From Priestia megaterium (GTDB lineage Bacteria; Bacillota; Bacilli; Bacillales; Bacillaceae_H): a stretch of DNA of 64,000 bases. The first letter of the stretch is position 1. Every line of letters begins with the position of its first letter. Below are positions 15,900-24,738 of this stretch, in pieces. Below the pieces are notes generated by a model. The model had not been told where the DNA came from and ran no database searches. It saw only the letters and a program-made list of their open reading frames with translations. A program made the position numbers and the translations under genes. The stretch covers positions 1,207,501 to 1,271,500 of the forward strand of contig NZ_CP023317.1 of NCBI RefSeq assembly GCF_009497655.1. Direction: 5' to 3'.

Positions 15900-16328
15900 G
15901 TGAAAAAAAGAGAAGAGCTCGTTCAAGAAATGGAGACGCTGTTTCGCTTTGTGTTCAGACAGCTTCGCCAAGAAATTAATGAAGTATACAATTCAGAGCT
16001 ATCAACAAATGAATTTATGGTGCTTCGTATGCTGGTTGATTCCGGCAGGCAGCGATCAACTGATTTATCTAAGTATCTTCAAGTGTCAGCAAGCCACATT
16101 ACGGCGGTAACCGACTTGCTTTTGTCAAAAGGCTACATTGCACGCAAACGGTCTGAAAATGATCGACGTATTATTGATATTGAACTGACCAAAGAAGGGC
16201 AAGATATTTTTAATGTGATTCAAGAAAAAAAACGAGCGTATTTCCTTGAGCGGTTTGAGCACTTTACAGATAAAGAAATTGAAACGATGAATAAACTGTT
16301 TCACAAAATTAAAGGTGATCAAAAATAA
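15900..16328 (+). CDS. MarR-family transcriptional regulator
   Basis: 142 residues with a GTG start preceded by AAGGAGAGTG. The winged helix-turn-helix is clear: STDLSKYLQVSASHITAVTDLLLSKGYIARKRSENDRRIIDIELT, with the recognition helix near 60-75 and the D-R-R wing. The N- and C-terminal helices dimerise. It has its own terminator. The next gene, msrAB, is co-directional 150 bases away and might be a target, but no evidence of this is visible. Confidence 0.88.
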   Translation: MKKREELVQEMETLFRFVFRQLRQEINEVYNSELSTNEFMVLRMLVDSGRQRSTDLSKYLQVSASHITAVTDLLLSKGYIARKRSENDRRIIDIELTKEGQDIFNVIQEKKRAYFLERFEHFTDKEIETMNKLFHKIKGDQK

Positions 16329-16347
16329 AGCGCTTTAAATGCGGAAG

Positions 16348-16386
16348 AATAATCAGTGAAGATGAGCTTCACTGATTATTTTTTTG
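16348..16386 (+). terminator. Terminator of the MarR-family gene
   Basis: AATAATCAGTGAA pairs with TTCACTGATTATT around a 7-base loop, followed by a T-run. Confidence 0.9.
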
Positions 16387-16481
16387 TCTTAAAACGGAAA
16401 GAGTACAAGAAGCAAGTTAGTTGGTGAGAACATCAAATCAGCGTATAATAATAGAAAGAATACATGAAGGAGGTCATCTTT

Positions 16482-17444
16482 TTGACAGAACAATATGAAG
16501 TAGCAACTTTTGCTGGAGGCTGTTTTTGGTGTATGGTGAAGCCCTTTGATGAACAGCCAGGCATTATAAAAGTTGTATCTGGCTATACAGGCGGTCACAA
16601 AGAGAACCCGACGTACAAAGAAGTATGCTCAGAAACAACGGGCCACTATGAAGCGGTCCAAATTACATTTGACCCAGAAGTTTTTCCATATGAAAAGCTT
16701 TTAGAACTATACTGGCCTCAAATTGACCCAACGGATGCAGGCGGACAATTTGCGGATCGAGGCGATTCATATCGAACAGCTATCTTTTATCACAATGAGC
16801 ACCAAAAGGCACTAGCTGAAGAATCCAAGCAACAATTAGAAGCAAGCGGTCGTTTTTCTGAACCAATTGCCACACAAATTCTACCGGCAAAACCGTTTTA
16901 TGAAGCGGAAGAATACCATCAAGGTTATTATAAGAAAAATAAATTCCGCTATGCTATGTATCGACGAGGATCTGGACGTGATCGTTTTATTAAAGAAAAC
17001 TGGAAAGACTTTGGCCGCGACGAGCAGCTAAAAACGACATTAACGCCTATTCAATATGAAGTTACTCAAAATGACGCAACGGAACCCCCGTTTCGCAATG
17101 AATTTTGGGATCATACAGAAGATGGTATTTATGTAGATATCGTATCAGGAGAGCCGTTGTTTAGTTCAACCGATAAATATGATGCCGGATGCGGATGGCC
17201 GTCTTTCACAAAAGCGATTAATAAAGATGAAGTAAAAGAAAACATGGACGTTAGTCATAATATGGTTCGTACAGAAGTACGAAGCAAAACGGCTAACTCT
17301 CATTTAGGTCATTTATTTGATGATGGTCCGCAAGATGCAGGCGGCTTGCGTTATTGCATCAACTCAGCAGCTCTTCGATTTGTTCCGAAGGAAGATTTAG
17401 AAAAAGAAGGATACGGGGAATACGCTGTTTTATTTAACAAATAA
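16482..17444 (+). CDS. msrAB: Bifunctional peptide methionine sulfoxide reductase MsrA-MsrB
   Basis: 320 residues. MsrA at the N-terminus has the catalytic GGCFWCM near residue 11-17, GYTGG and the GHYEAV motif. MsrB at the C-terminus has [19 protein letters not shown] and the catalytic Cys in [11 protein letters not shown]. MsrA reduces the S and MsrB the R epimer of methionine sulfoxide. B. subtilis has separate adjacent msrA and msrB genes; here they are one chain. The TTG at 16482 is the likely start, with AAGGAGGT 8 bases upstream; the ATG at 16464 lies before the ribosome site. Confidence 0.92.
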   Translation: MTEQYEVATFAGGCFWCMVKPFDEQPGIIKVVSGYTGGHKENPTYKEVCSETTGHYEAVQITFDPEVFPYEKLLELYWPQIDPTDAGGQFADRGDSYRTAIFYHNEHQKALAEESKQQLEASGRFSEPIATQILPAKPFYEAEEYHQGYYKKNKFRYAMYRRGSGRDRFIKENWKDFGRDEQLKTTLTPIQYEVTQNDATEPPFRNEFWDHTEDGIYVDIVSGEPLFSSTDKYDAGCGWPSFTKAINKDEVKENMDVSHNMVRTEVRSKTANSHLGHLFDDGPQDAGGLRYCINSAALRFVPKEDLEKEGYGEYAVLFNK

Positions 17445-17453
17445 AATAATATG

Positions 17454-17501
17454 AAAAAAAGAGCGTGATTCAACTTAAAGTTGGCTCACGCTCTTCTTTT
17501 T
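17454..17501. terminator. Bidirectional terminator between msrAB and gerKB
   Basis: GAGCGTGA/TCACGCTC stem with inner CAAC/GTTG pairs, A-run before and T-rich tail after, lying between convergent genes. Confidence 0.8.
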
Positions 17502-18594
17502 GTGCTTTCTTTTGTTTTATTTTGGCTCGAATGAGGCTATAGAGAAAAAGGAAAGGAATGTAGCCATAAATAAAGTAAAAGCCGGTCATGGATAATCGTG
17601 TATTAAGATGATCGATCGTTTCTCGATCGTCAAAGAAAATAGAAAAACCAAGAAGGGCAATAAGAACTAATATGAGAAAAATCGTAGGCGGCTTATTAAA
17701 TGTTTTACTAAATCCACGAATTGTACACCATACGCTGACAGCAATAGTAGGAAGAACGACTAAAAGCCACAGAGAAATTAAAATATATTCAAAACGCTGT
17801 AAAAATGGAATTTCAATAATTTTAGCCATTGTTAAAGTTGGCCAGATTGTATGCATTAACTGTCCTTGACTAAAGTAAGCAAATGACACTAATGCCGTGC
17901 ACAAATATAAAAAAGTACTGAACAAAATGCCATATTGCCCCCACTTCTGACTAGTAGCGCCATTTTTTATAAACGGATAGAAAAAAAGCACGGATTCAAA
18001 CCCCAAATTCTCAAAGGTCATCATCTTAGTCGAAATTAAAAATTCCCATATCGTGTGATCAAACAAAGGAAATAAATTATTAATGTGCCCATACTTCAAA
18101 GGGTAAATTAAGGCAAATATGAGCGGCAAGGGAAGCATGACCCCAAAAAAGGCAATTCCAGTAATCACACGAAACCCACCGGAAACCGTGTAGTAAATAA
18201 TAGGCAAGTATACAAGTGATACGATCCATGTTTCTAACTGTGGAAACATCCATATTTGTAAAATCTCTACGTAGGTTCGGTAAATCGTTAGCGCAAAGAT
18301 AAAATAATAAATGGAAGCGGCAAGGGTTAAAGCTCCTCCAAGGTATTTACCGAAATATAACCGGTGAATATCAACAATATCGCTGTTTTCACGAGTTAAG
18401 ATATTAAAGATCATGGCTAATAAAATACAAACGCTGATTGCAGCAAGGAAGATGGATATCCATGCTTCATATCCGGCACCTTTAATAATATAACGCTGAA
18501 ACCCTAGTATTCCAACGCCAATCTGAGTAGAGTGAACTAAGAAAAAAAGAAAAGAAGGGGAAACTTGATTTTCTTCTTTAATTGTATTGTGCAT
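17470..18594 (-). CDS. gerKB: Spore germinant receptor B subunit (GerKB-like)
   Basis: 374 residues with about ten membrane helices, in the GerAB/APC-like amino acid permease fold (FFLVHSTQIGVGILGFQRYI at TM1). B subunits bind the germinant in the spore inner membrane. It is the last gene of an A-C-B operon, an order found in B. subtilis gerK, whereas gerA and gerB are A-B-C. AGGAGGAAGAAAAG precedes the ATG. The germinant is not predictable; GerK receptors respond to sugars in combination with others. Confidence 0.82.
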   Translation of the reverse strand: MHNTIKEENQVSPSFLFFLVHSTQIGVGILGFQRYIIKGAGYEAWISIFLAAISVCILLAMIFNILTRENSDIVDIHRLYFGKYLGGALTLAASIYYFIFALTIYRTYVEILQIWMFPQLETWIVSLVYLPIIYYTVSGGFRVITGIAFFGVMLPLPLIFALIYPLKYGHINNLFPLFDHTIWEFLISTKMMTFENLGFESVLFFYPFIKNGATSQKWGQYGILFSTFLYLCTALVSFAYFSQGQLMHTIWPTLTMAKIIEIPFLQRFEYILISLWLLVVLPTIAVSVWCTIRGFSKTFNKPPTIFLILVLIALLGFSIFFDDRETIDHLNTRLSMTGFYFIYGYIPFLFLYSLIRAKIKQKKAQKEEREPTLS

Positions 18595-18606
18595 CTTTTC
18601 TTCCTC

Positions 18607-19692
18607 CTAGTTGCTAATACCGGTTTGAATAAGGTGAACGCGAGCTTTTACTTCAATATTCATATCCGGATATTGCGCTTTAAATTCTTCACTGTTAAAC
18701 CTTCTCGTTTTACTTCGAACATAATCTGTAAAACAAATGGGGTCGATCCTATGTTGCTGAAGTTTCTTAATAAAGGCATCCCCATCTTTTTCAATATCTT
18801 TTTGGAGCATTTTTTCAACCATTTTAATACGAGTCGGATCAGTTAGGTCCACCCATCCAGGAAATTCTTTTACAAGGCCATCGATAGTTAAGTGCGCAAC
18901 AATACTTGGATGTTGATGATTTCCTTTAATTTCATACTTTGTTTTGGTGCGCAAGTTTTGCAATATAATTTCGCCTTTACGGTCATTCTCTTTAATTTTT
19001 ACTGCGTAGCGTCCGTGCTTTGTTCCGCTTGTTAGCAGCTTAAATAAAAATGTTTCTTTCATTCCAATGGTTGTAACGACTTTTTGTTCTTTGAAAAGCG
19101 CCAGCCCCTTTAATTTAATAGCATCTTTTTCTTGTGCTAAAACAGGAAGGTACGGGTCACGGTCGTCGCTAAAAAAACTGAATAAAAAAATTTGTAAATT
19201 GGTGTTAGGCAAATTTTCTGTGCGGATATTTTGTTCGATTAAATTAGAAATAAACTGATAGTCCTTAATTTTCTTTTTTGTAACGGAGCTTAATAATTCA
19301 TGTGCGTTGCCGTCTACAATGCTTAATTTAATATTACGTCCAAGGTCTGGATTTCTAGCAATTGTATTTACTAACTCATCTACTCCATGTGTCGCAAATT
19401 CTTTTCCCATAACGATGCTTCTCAGCTGCCCAAACGCGACGGGAAGAGATGATTTATTGTTTAAACGGAGTGGAATATCAAATGATGAATTAGCAGTAGC
19501 CGCAATAATACTCGGTTCTTCCGTTGGTCCGTATTTATAGATAGGGTATAAAATTGTTCCTCTGACTTTATTGCTTTGAGGAATATAATCATATCCGATG
19601 GAGTTGACTACTTGAATTTCGTCAATCGTTTCACGGTCTGCACAGCTCGTTAAAAAAGTAAGGCAAGTGCATAAAATTAGTATTCTTTTCAT
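18607..19692 (-). CDS. gerKC: Spore germinant receptor lipoprotein C subunit (GerKC-like)
   Basis: 361 residues with a lipoprotein signal peptide: MKRILILCTCLTFLTSC, lipidated at Cys17. After ADRETIDEIQVVNSIGYD come the Ger(x)C domains. It is anchored to the outer face of the spore inner membrane and needed for receptor function. It is the middle gene of the gerKA-KC-KB operon, with gaps of 14 and 12 bases. GCGGGGAAA precedes the ATG. Confidence 0.85.
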   Translation of the reverse strand: MKRILILCTCLTFLTSCADRETIDEIQVVNSIGYDYIPQSNKVRGTILYPIYKYGPTEEPSIIAATANSSFDIPLRLNNKSSLPVAFGQLRSIVMGKEFATHGVDELVNTIARNPDLGRNIKLSIVDGNAHELLSSVTKKKIKDYQFISNLIEQNIRTENLPNTNLQIFLFSFFSDDRDPYLPVLAQEKDAIKLKGLALFKEQKVVTTIGMKETFLFKLLTSGTKHGRYAVKIKENDRKGEIILQNLRTKTKYEIKGNHQHPSIVAHLTIDGLVKEFPGWVDLTDPTRIKMVEKMLQKDIEKDGDAFIKKLQQHRIDPICFTDYVRSKTRRFNSEEFKAQYPDMNIEVKARVHLIQTGISN

Positions 19693-19706
19693 GACGTTTC
19701 CCCGCT

Positions 19707-21227
19707 TTACTCATTATCTAAATTACTTTTTCGTTTCATCTTATTCGCTTTATTAGGGTTATAGCGGAAGCGTTCTAAAGGACGTAAGTAGCTTGGACGC
19801 TTTGCTGTGTGACTATAGGGCAATCGCAGAAATGTATCCCTGTACTCTGTGGGGCGAAACGGAAAAAGCGGAACAAGATAAGGCATGCCCAAAGATTTTA
19901 AACGAAGCAAATGAACCAGCAAGAAACAAAAGCCAAATGTGATGCCGACTAAACCGAACGCAGTGGCAAACAAAATAAACGGAAAACGTAGCAGCCGGAT
20001 CGTGTTAGACATTTTAAAAATAGGCGTTGTAAAAGAAGCTAAAGCTGTCAGTGAAACAATAATAAGCAAAATATTGCTTGTTAACGCAGCTTCTACCGTT
20101 GCTTGCCCAATAACAATCCCGCCTACGATTCCCAGTGTTTGCCCTACTTTTGTTGGAAGTCTGGCTCCTGCCTCCCGAAGCAGCTCAATGGTTATTTCTA
20201 AAAAAAGCACTTCGATAACAGGTGGAAAAGGAACGTTTGTCCTTGAAAAGATAATAGGCCCCAGCAAATCTTTTGGAAGCATCTCATAATGATACGTAAC
20301 AATGGCTACATAAAGAGGCGTAGCAAAAATAGAGAAAAAGACGCCCAAAATACGAATAACTCGGAAAAATGACCCTAGAACCCACGGTAAATAGTAGTCT
20401 TCGGGTGAAATAAAGAAGTCAAGCAACGTTGACGGTCCGGTAACTGCGTAGGGTGAACCACTCGAAAAGAAGGCAGCTTGCCCGTTTAACAGACTAAACA
20501 GAACTCGATCAATCCGCTCTGTTGTTAAAAAAAGCGGAAATGCCGTAGAAGAATTATCGGAAATCAATTGATCAAGCATTGTACTATCAAAAATGACGTC
20601 AAAATCTATTTCTTCAAGGCGCTGGGTCATGGTGTCTACGTGCTGAGGATTCGTTACGCCTTCTAAGTAAACAAGCACCACGCGCGTTTTCGATTTATTT
20701 CCTACGGTGAGTTCTTTAAAAATAAGGTTTTCGGAAATGACCGTTTTTCTCATTAAATAGAGATTGACATCTAAATCCTCCACAAAACCAATTTTAGGAC
20801 CAACGACGCTGAACTCATTTTCCGTTTCATTTTCTTTTCGAAACCCCGTATCAAAGCTTTGAACTTTAATAAGAGCTACTAGCTTATCGTCTTTATGCAG
20901 TTGAAACATCACATAGCCGCGCAGCATCTTTTCTAAAATTTCTTTTGTATCTTTTGTAACGGAAATATCTTCAATCGGCAGAACGTTTTCGACTTCATAT
21001 ACACTGCTTAACGTGAAGTCTAGTTTTTGAAAAGGCTCAAGTATTTTATCTTCAACACTTTGCATGTTTACGAGCTGCTTAAAATAAGTAATGATGTATT
21101 TTCGATGCTGCGAACCAATAGCTAATGTTGTAAAATCACTTGATTTTTTAAATTGTTTAATCAGTTCGTCCAATGATTTTTTGGGCTGATCGTCTGCATT
21201 CTTTTTTTTAAATAAATGTTTAAACAT
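19707..21227 (-). CDS. gerKA: Spore germinant receptor A subunit (GerKA-like)
   Basis: About 506 residues from the ATG at 21227, with GAGGGG upstream; longer in-frame starts lack a ribosome site. A soluble N-terminal domain of about 240 residues is followed by a membrane domain with about five helices, including the conserved stretch FPPVIEVLFLEITIELLREA. The C-terminus carries the motif MPYLVPLFPFRPTEYRDT. GerA-family A subunits form the ion-channel part of germinant receptors. Confidence 0.86.
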   Translation of the reverse strand: MFKHLFKKKNADDQPKKSLDELIKQFKKSSDFTTLAIGSQHRKYIITYFKQLVNMQSVEDKILEPFQKLDFTLSSVYEVENVLPIEDISVTKDTKEILEKMLRGYVMFQLHKDDKLVALIKVQSFDTGFRKENETENEFSVVGPKIGFVEDLDVNLYLMRKTVISENLIFKELTVGNKSKTRVVLVYLEGVTNPQHVDTMTQRLEEIDFDVIFDSTMLDQLISDNSSTAFPLFLTTERIDRVLFSLLNGQAAFFSSGSPYAVTGPSTLLDFFISPEDYYLPWVLGSFFRVIRILGVFFSIFATPLYVAIVTYHYEMLPKDLLGPIIFSRTNVPFPPVIEVLFLEITIELLREAGARLPTKVGQTLGIVGGIVIGQATVEAALTSNILLIIVSLTALASFTTPIFKMSNTIRLLRFPFILFATAFGLVGITFGFCFLLVHLLRLKSLGMPYLVPLFPFRPTEYRDTFLRLPYSHTAKRPSYLRPLERFRYNPNKANKMKRKSNLDNE

Positions 21228-21332
21228 AACCGTGCCCCTCGCATGACTTTCTATTACTGGTAGTTTGTTCATGTACTTCCTTTTTATTCGACTATTTTTT
21301 CTCAAGAAGAAAGGAAGAATATAAAGACAAAC

Positions 21333-21370
21333 TTTACACTCTTTTACAGTGGATAAACAGTAGATTTACG
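21333..21370 (+). promoter_or_regulatory. PhoP-box-like direct repeats upstream of the alkaline phosphatase
   Basis: Four hexamers on the coding strand, TTTACA (21333), TTTACA (21343), TAAACA (21354) and TTTACG (21365), spaced 10-11 bp. PhoP sites in Bacillus are TTAACA-like repeats separated by about 5 bp. GATAAT at 21399 could be the -10, but the distance is longer than usual. Confidence 0.5.
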
Positions 21371-21429
21371 TTTGGATGGTAACTTTAGACATGTCGAAGA
21401 TAATGAAATAAAGGAGCGGGTACATTTAT

Positions 21430-23085
21430 ATGAAGAAAAAATTAGCAGGTATTACACTGGCAGGAGCAGTAGCATTGGCCTCGTTTGGTTTAGGAAACTC
21501 TCTTATTCAAACGGAAGCAAAAGTGGAGCATCAGTCAGCTAAGAAACCTCAAAATGTCATTATGATGGTAATGGACGGGACGAGTTCAAATGCTACTACA
21601 CTTGCAAGATGGTACAAAGGAAAACCGTTACATATGGATCAGCTGATGGCCGGGGGAGTACGTGCGTATTCGGCAGAATCTGCTATTACAGATTCCGCTC
21701 CGGCAGCTACTGCTTTAGCAACAGGAAATAAATCAAATTCAGGTTATGTAGGTGTGCTCCCTTCAGTAGTGAATACACCTGGGGTTAAACCCGTAGAAAA
21801 AGAAGATCAGTTTCGTCCCGTAGCAAACGTTCTAGAAGGAGCAAAGCTTTCGGGGCGCGCGACAGGAATTGTGGCTACTTCTGAAATCCAGCACGCCACA
21901 CCAGCTGGTTTTTCAGCCCACAACTACAGCCGTAATGATTTTCAAACGCTAGCGGAGCAGCAAGTGTATCAAAACATTGATGTAGTACTTGGAGGAGGTA
22001 AGCAATCTCTTCTGCCAGGAAAAGAAGAAAAAAGCCGAAAAGACGGTGAAAACTTAGTCAATGTATTGAAAAAAAGAGGATATGACTTTGTAGAAAATAA
22101 AAAGGAATTAGAGCAGTCGCGCGCCAAAAAAATCTGGGGGAGCTTCGCCGACCGAGATTTAGCGTATGATATGGATCGACCGCAGACAAAAGCAGAACAG
22201 CCAAAGCTGTCTCAGATGACAAATAAAGCAATAACAACACTCTCCAAAGATAAAGACGGTTTTTTCTTATTTGTTGAAGGAAGCAAAACGGATTGGGCAG
22301 CTCATGCGAATGATCCAATAGGCATGATTAGCGATGTATTAGCGTTTGATGAAGCAGTGGGCAAGGCAGTAGAGTTCGCTAAAAAAGATGGAAATACGAT
22401 GGTTATTGCGATTGCTGATCACGGAAACAGCGGTCTTTCAATCGGTAATGCAAATACAACAAAAGGATATGATACCACACCTGTTTCTGCTTATATTGAT
22501 CCATTAAAAAAAGCAAAAATGACGTTAGAAGGTGCTACGTCTAACTTAAAAGAAGATTTATCAAATAAAGAAGAAGTAGCTGCTTTGTATGGTTTATCAA
22601 ATCTAACTTCAGAGGAAAAAGCGCAGCTGACTAAAGCAAGAGATAAAAAAGAAATGAGTGCTACACTATCAAAGCTATTAGCCAACCGAGCAAACCTTGG
22701 ATTCACAACGGGCGGTCATACGGGTGAGGATGTATTTCTGTATTCATACGGCGTCAATCGACCAACGGGGCACTTTGATAATACGGATATTGCTAAACAT
22801 ATGGCTAAGTCAATGAATATTAACTTAAATGAGTTAACAAATGAATTATTTATTGAAGCAAATAAAGCTTTTAAAGGCTCAAATGTAGCGGTGGACTCAA
22901 AAGATAAAAACAACCCTGTGCTCGTTGTTACAAAAAATAAGCGAACGGTACGTTTTCCGGTAAATAAAAATATTGCAATTGTAAATGGAAAAGAGATGCA
23001 GATGGACAGTGTGGTGGTACAGGATAAAAAAGGTCGCTTCTTTGTATCTAAACAGGCACAGCAAATTGTAAAAAATGCAAAATAA
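21430..23085 (+). CDS. Secreted alkaline phosphatase with C-terminal copper-amine-oxidase-N-like domain
   Basis: 551 residues. Residues 1-30 are a signal peptide (MKKKLAGITLAGAVALASFG, cleavage near TEA). The phosphatase core has VIMMVMDGTSSNATT (metal site), ITDSAPAATALATG with the nucleophilic Ser near 85, ADHGNSG and the late FTTGGHTGEDV with metal-binding His. The C-terminal 70 residues (KRTVRFPVNKNIAIVNGKEM) resemble the copper amine oxidase N-terminal domain, found as an envelope-binding module. It releases phosphate outside the cell. PhoP-like boxes lie upstream. Confidence 0.9.
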   Translation: MKKKLAGITLAGAVALASFGLGNSLIQTEAKVEHQSAKKPQNVIMMVMDGTSSNATTLARWYKGKPLHMDQLMAGGVRAYSAESAITDSAPAATALATGNKSNSGYVGVLPSVVNTPGVKPVEKEDQFRPVANVLEGAKLSGRATGIVATSEIQHATPAGFSAHNYSRNDFQTLAEQQVYQNIDVVLGGGKQSLLPGKEEKSRKDGENLVNVLKKRGYDFVENKKELEQSRAKKIWGSFADRDLAYDMDRPQTKAEQPKLSQMTNKAITTLSKDKDGFFLFVEGSKTDWAAHANDPIGMISDVLAFDEAVGKAVEFAKKDGNTMVIAIADHGNSGLSIGNANTTKGYDTTPVSAYIDPLKKAKMTLEGATSNLKEDLSNKEEVAALYGLSNLTSEEKAQLTKARDKKEMSATLSKLLANRANLGFTTGGHTGEDVFLYSYGVNRPTGHFDNTDIAKHMAKSMNINLNELTNELFIEANKAFKGSNVAVDSKDKNNPVLVVTKNKRTVRFPVNKNIAIVNGKEMQMDSVVVQDKKGRFFVSKQAQQIVKNAK

Positions 23086-23096
23086 GAAATGAAAGT

Positions 23097-23133
23097 AAAA
23101 CAGGCCGAAGTATAACTTTAGGCCTGTTTTTTT
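23097..23133 (+). terminator. Terminator of the alkaline phosphatase gene
   Basis: AAAACAGGCC/GGCCTGTTTT stem followed by TTT, 12 bases after the stop codon. Confidence 0.9.
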
Positions 23134-23822
23134 ACAGATAATAGATGGATAATTAGATGTATTAGCCTTTAGAGAGGAATGAATTGATTTATTTTACAAA
23201 TAAATAGCTTTGAACTCTTAAAGGAATGGAAAGTCTTCACCTTTAAATATATGTGATTTATACTATGAAATGGTATAATAATCATAGTTCTAAAAGGAAC
23301 TAGTTCGGAATACATATGTAAGTTCATAGCGTTATATGCTAGAATTTTTATAATAAAATGAATAAAAAATACATAAATTTCTTCAAGTGAAATTACAAAT
23401 ACAGGGTTATTAAGGGTTGTATGTAAGTAATTACCTTGAATAAAAAGTAAAAAATGAATAAAAGTATGGGTGGAAGAACGTAGAACATGTTTTAATAGTA
23501 AGAGAAGACAAAATGATTGAAAATAGCGTGTCGCCTTTATTAAAAATATTAAATAAAGATTCTGGCATGCTGATTTACAGATTATAAAAAGGGTATTAAA
23601 TCATTGTTAGGAAAATAAATGATAATAGATAAACGGTTTTATTTCTTCTTCTAGAAAACCTACAATTATTGCAATATTCCCCATGAACAATCGTTGTGCG
23701 TTCCATTAACGATTAGCGTCCGTGTAGATCATTCATCTCAACATAAAAACACTATAAATATGTGTAGACATGCATAAAACAGAATGGGCAATAGTTCGTA
23801 CTATACTTTAACATTGTATCCT
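23134..23822. other. Gene-free AT-rich stretch with one isolated promoter
   Basis: About 690 bases with no open frame having a ribosome site. TGGTATAAT at 23271-23279 is an extended -10 element on the plus strand, followed by TAGTTC/GAACTA (23286-23303). A frame of 24 codons near 23512 has no ribosome site. The stretch may hold a long leader or a small RNA for the downstream regulator, or the remains of decayed genes. Confidence 0.4.
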
Positions 23823-23835
23823 AGGGGGAGTCAGG

Positions 23836-24579
23836 ATGAACAAAATCAACTTAATTATTGCCGATGATAACGAAGATTCGGTTGAAATTTTAGATTATTT
23901 TATAGAACAGCTTCCGGAATTTGAAGTGATTGGCATCTGCAAAGACGGAGAGCAGCTTGTACAGGAAGTGATGGCTAAGAGTCCAGACCTTTTGCTCGTA
24001 GACATTAATATGCCTACGATTAACGGTGTAGATGCCATAAAAAAGTGCCTGCGCATTAAGCCGAATTTAAACTTCATTTTTATCACCGGTTATGATGAAT
24101 TTGCTGTGAAGGCATTCGAGTTGTCAGCACTGGATTACATTGTAAAACCAATTGAAAAAACCAGACTTTATATGGCGCTAGAGCGGGCAAAAAACTCCAT
24201 TGGAATTGATAAAAATCAGTCAAAAAAGCCAGGTGAGCAATTAAAAAGACTGCCTGTAAAATTTAATGGATCTACTTATTACATTCCAATTGATCAAATT
24301 ATTTTTATTGAAAAGTCCGGAAAAAAATGCTTAATCTATACTCAATCACGTGTCTATGAGACATATGAAAATATTAGTGATATCTATATGTATTTGAACC
24401 CTTCTGTATTCAGTCAAACACATCGGTCTTATATCGTAAATTTGCAGAAAGTTTCGCACATCACACCAAAAAATGAAACATATCTTGTTTATTTCTTAGA
24501 AATTGATGAATATGCTCATATCTCAAAATTAAAAATCCAAGACGTTCAAAAACAGCTGCATCAGTTAATGACAAATTAA
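23836..24579 (+). CDS. LytTR-family response regulator
   Basis: 247 residues. The receiver domain has D10-D11, the phospho-acceptor D56 (LLLVDINMP) and the K of YIVKPIEKTRL. A linker is followed by a LytTR DNA-binding domain (FNGSTYYIPIDQIIFIEKSG to RSYIVNLQKVSHI). No LytS- or AgrC-type kinase is adjacent. The next gene encodes a hybrid kinase of a different class that already carries its own receiver. The start has AGGGGGAGTC upstream. Confidence 0.87.
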   Translation: MNKINLIIADDNEDSVEILDYFIEQLPEFEVIGICKDGEQLVQEVMAKSPDLLLVDINMPTINGVDAIKKCLRIKPNLNFIFITGYDEFAVKAFELSALDYIVKPIEKTRLYMALERAKNSIGIDKNQSKKPGEQLKRLPVKFNGSTYYIPIDQIIFIEKSGKKCLIYTQSRVYETYENISDIYMYLNPSVFSQTHRSYIVNLQKVSHITPKNETYLVYFLEIDEYAHISKLKIQDVQKQLHQLMTN

Positions 24580-24618
24580 GAGATGCTGCTTCTTCTAAAA
24601 TAGTTATGCTGATGAGAG

Positions 24619-24642
24619 GACGAAGCTTATGTAAGTTTCGTC
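24619..24642 (+). terminator. Hairpin after the LytTR regulator gene
   Basis: GACGAAGCTT pairs with AAGTTTCGTC (one G-U pair) around ATGT. The tail TATTTCATG is poor in T, so this may be an inefficient terminator. Confidence 0.4.
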
Positions 24643-24738
24643 TATTTCATGTGTCTGCTTTCGGAATAAATGATCGTAATATAGTTCTTATAAGGAAAGT
24701 TAGATAGAAGAAGTAACGTTAAAGTGAAAGGAAAGAAA

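Noticed and set aside
23512-23586. A 24-codon frame beginning MIENSVSPLLK
   Set aside because: No ribosome binding site, no terminator and AT-rich surroundings.
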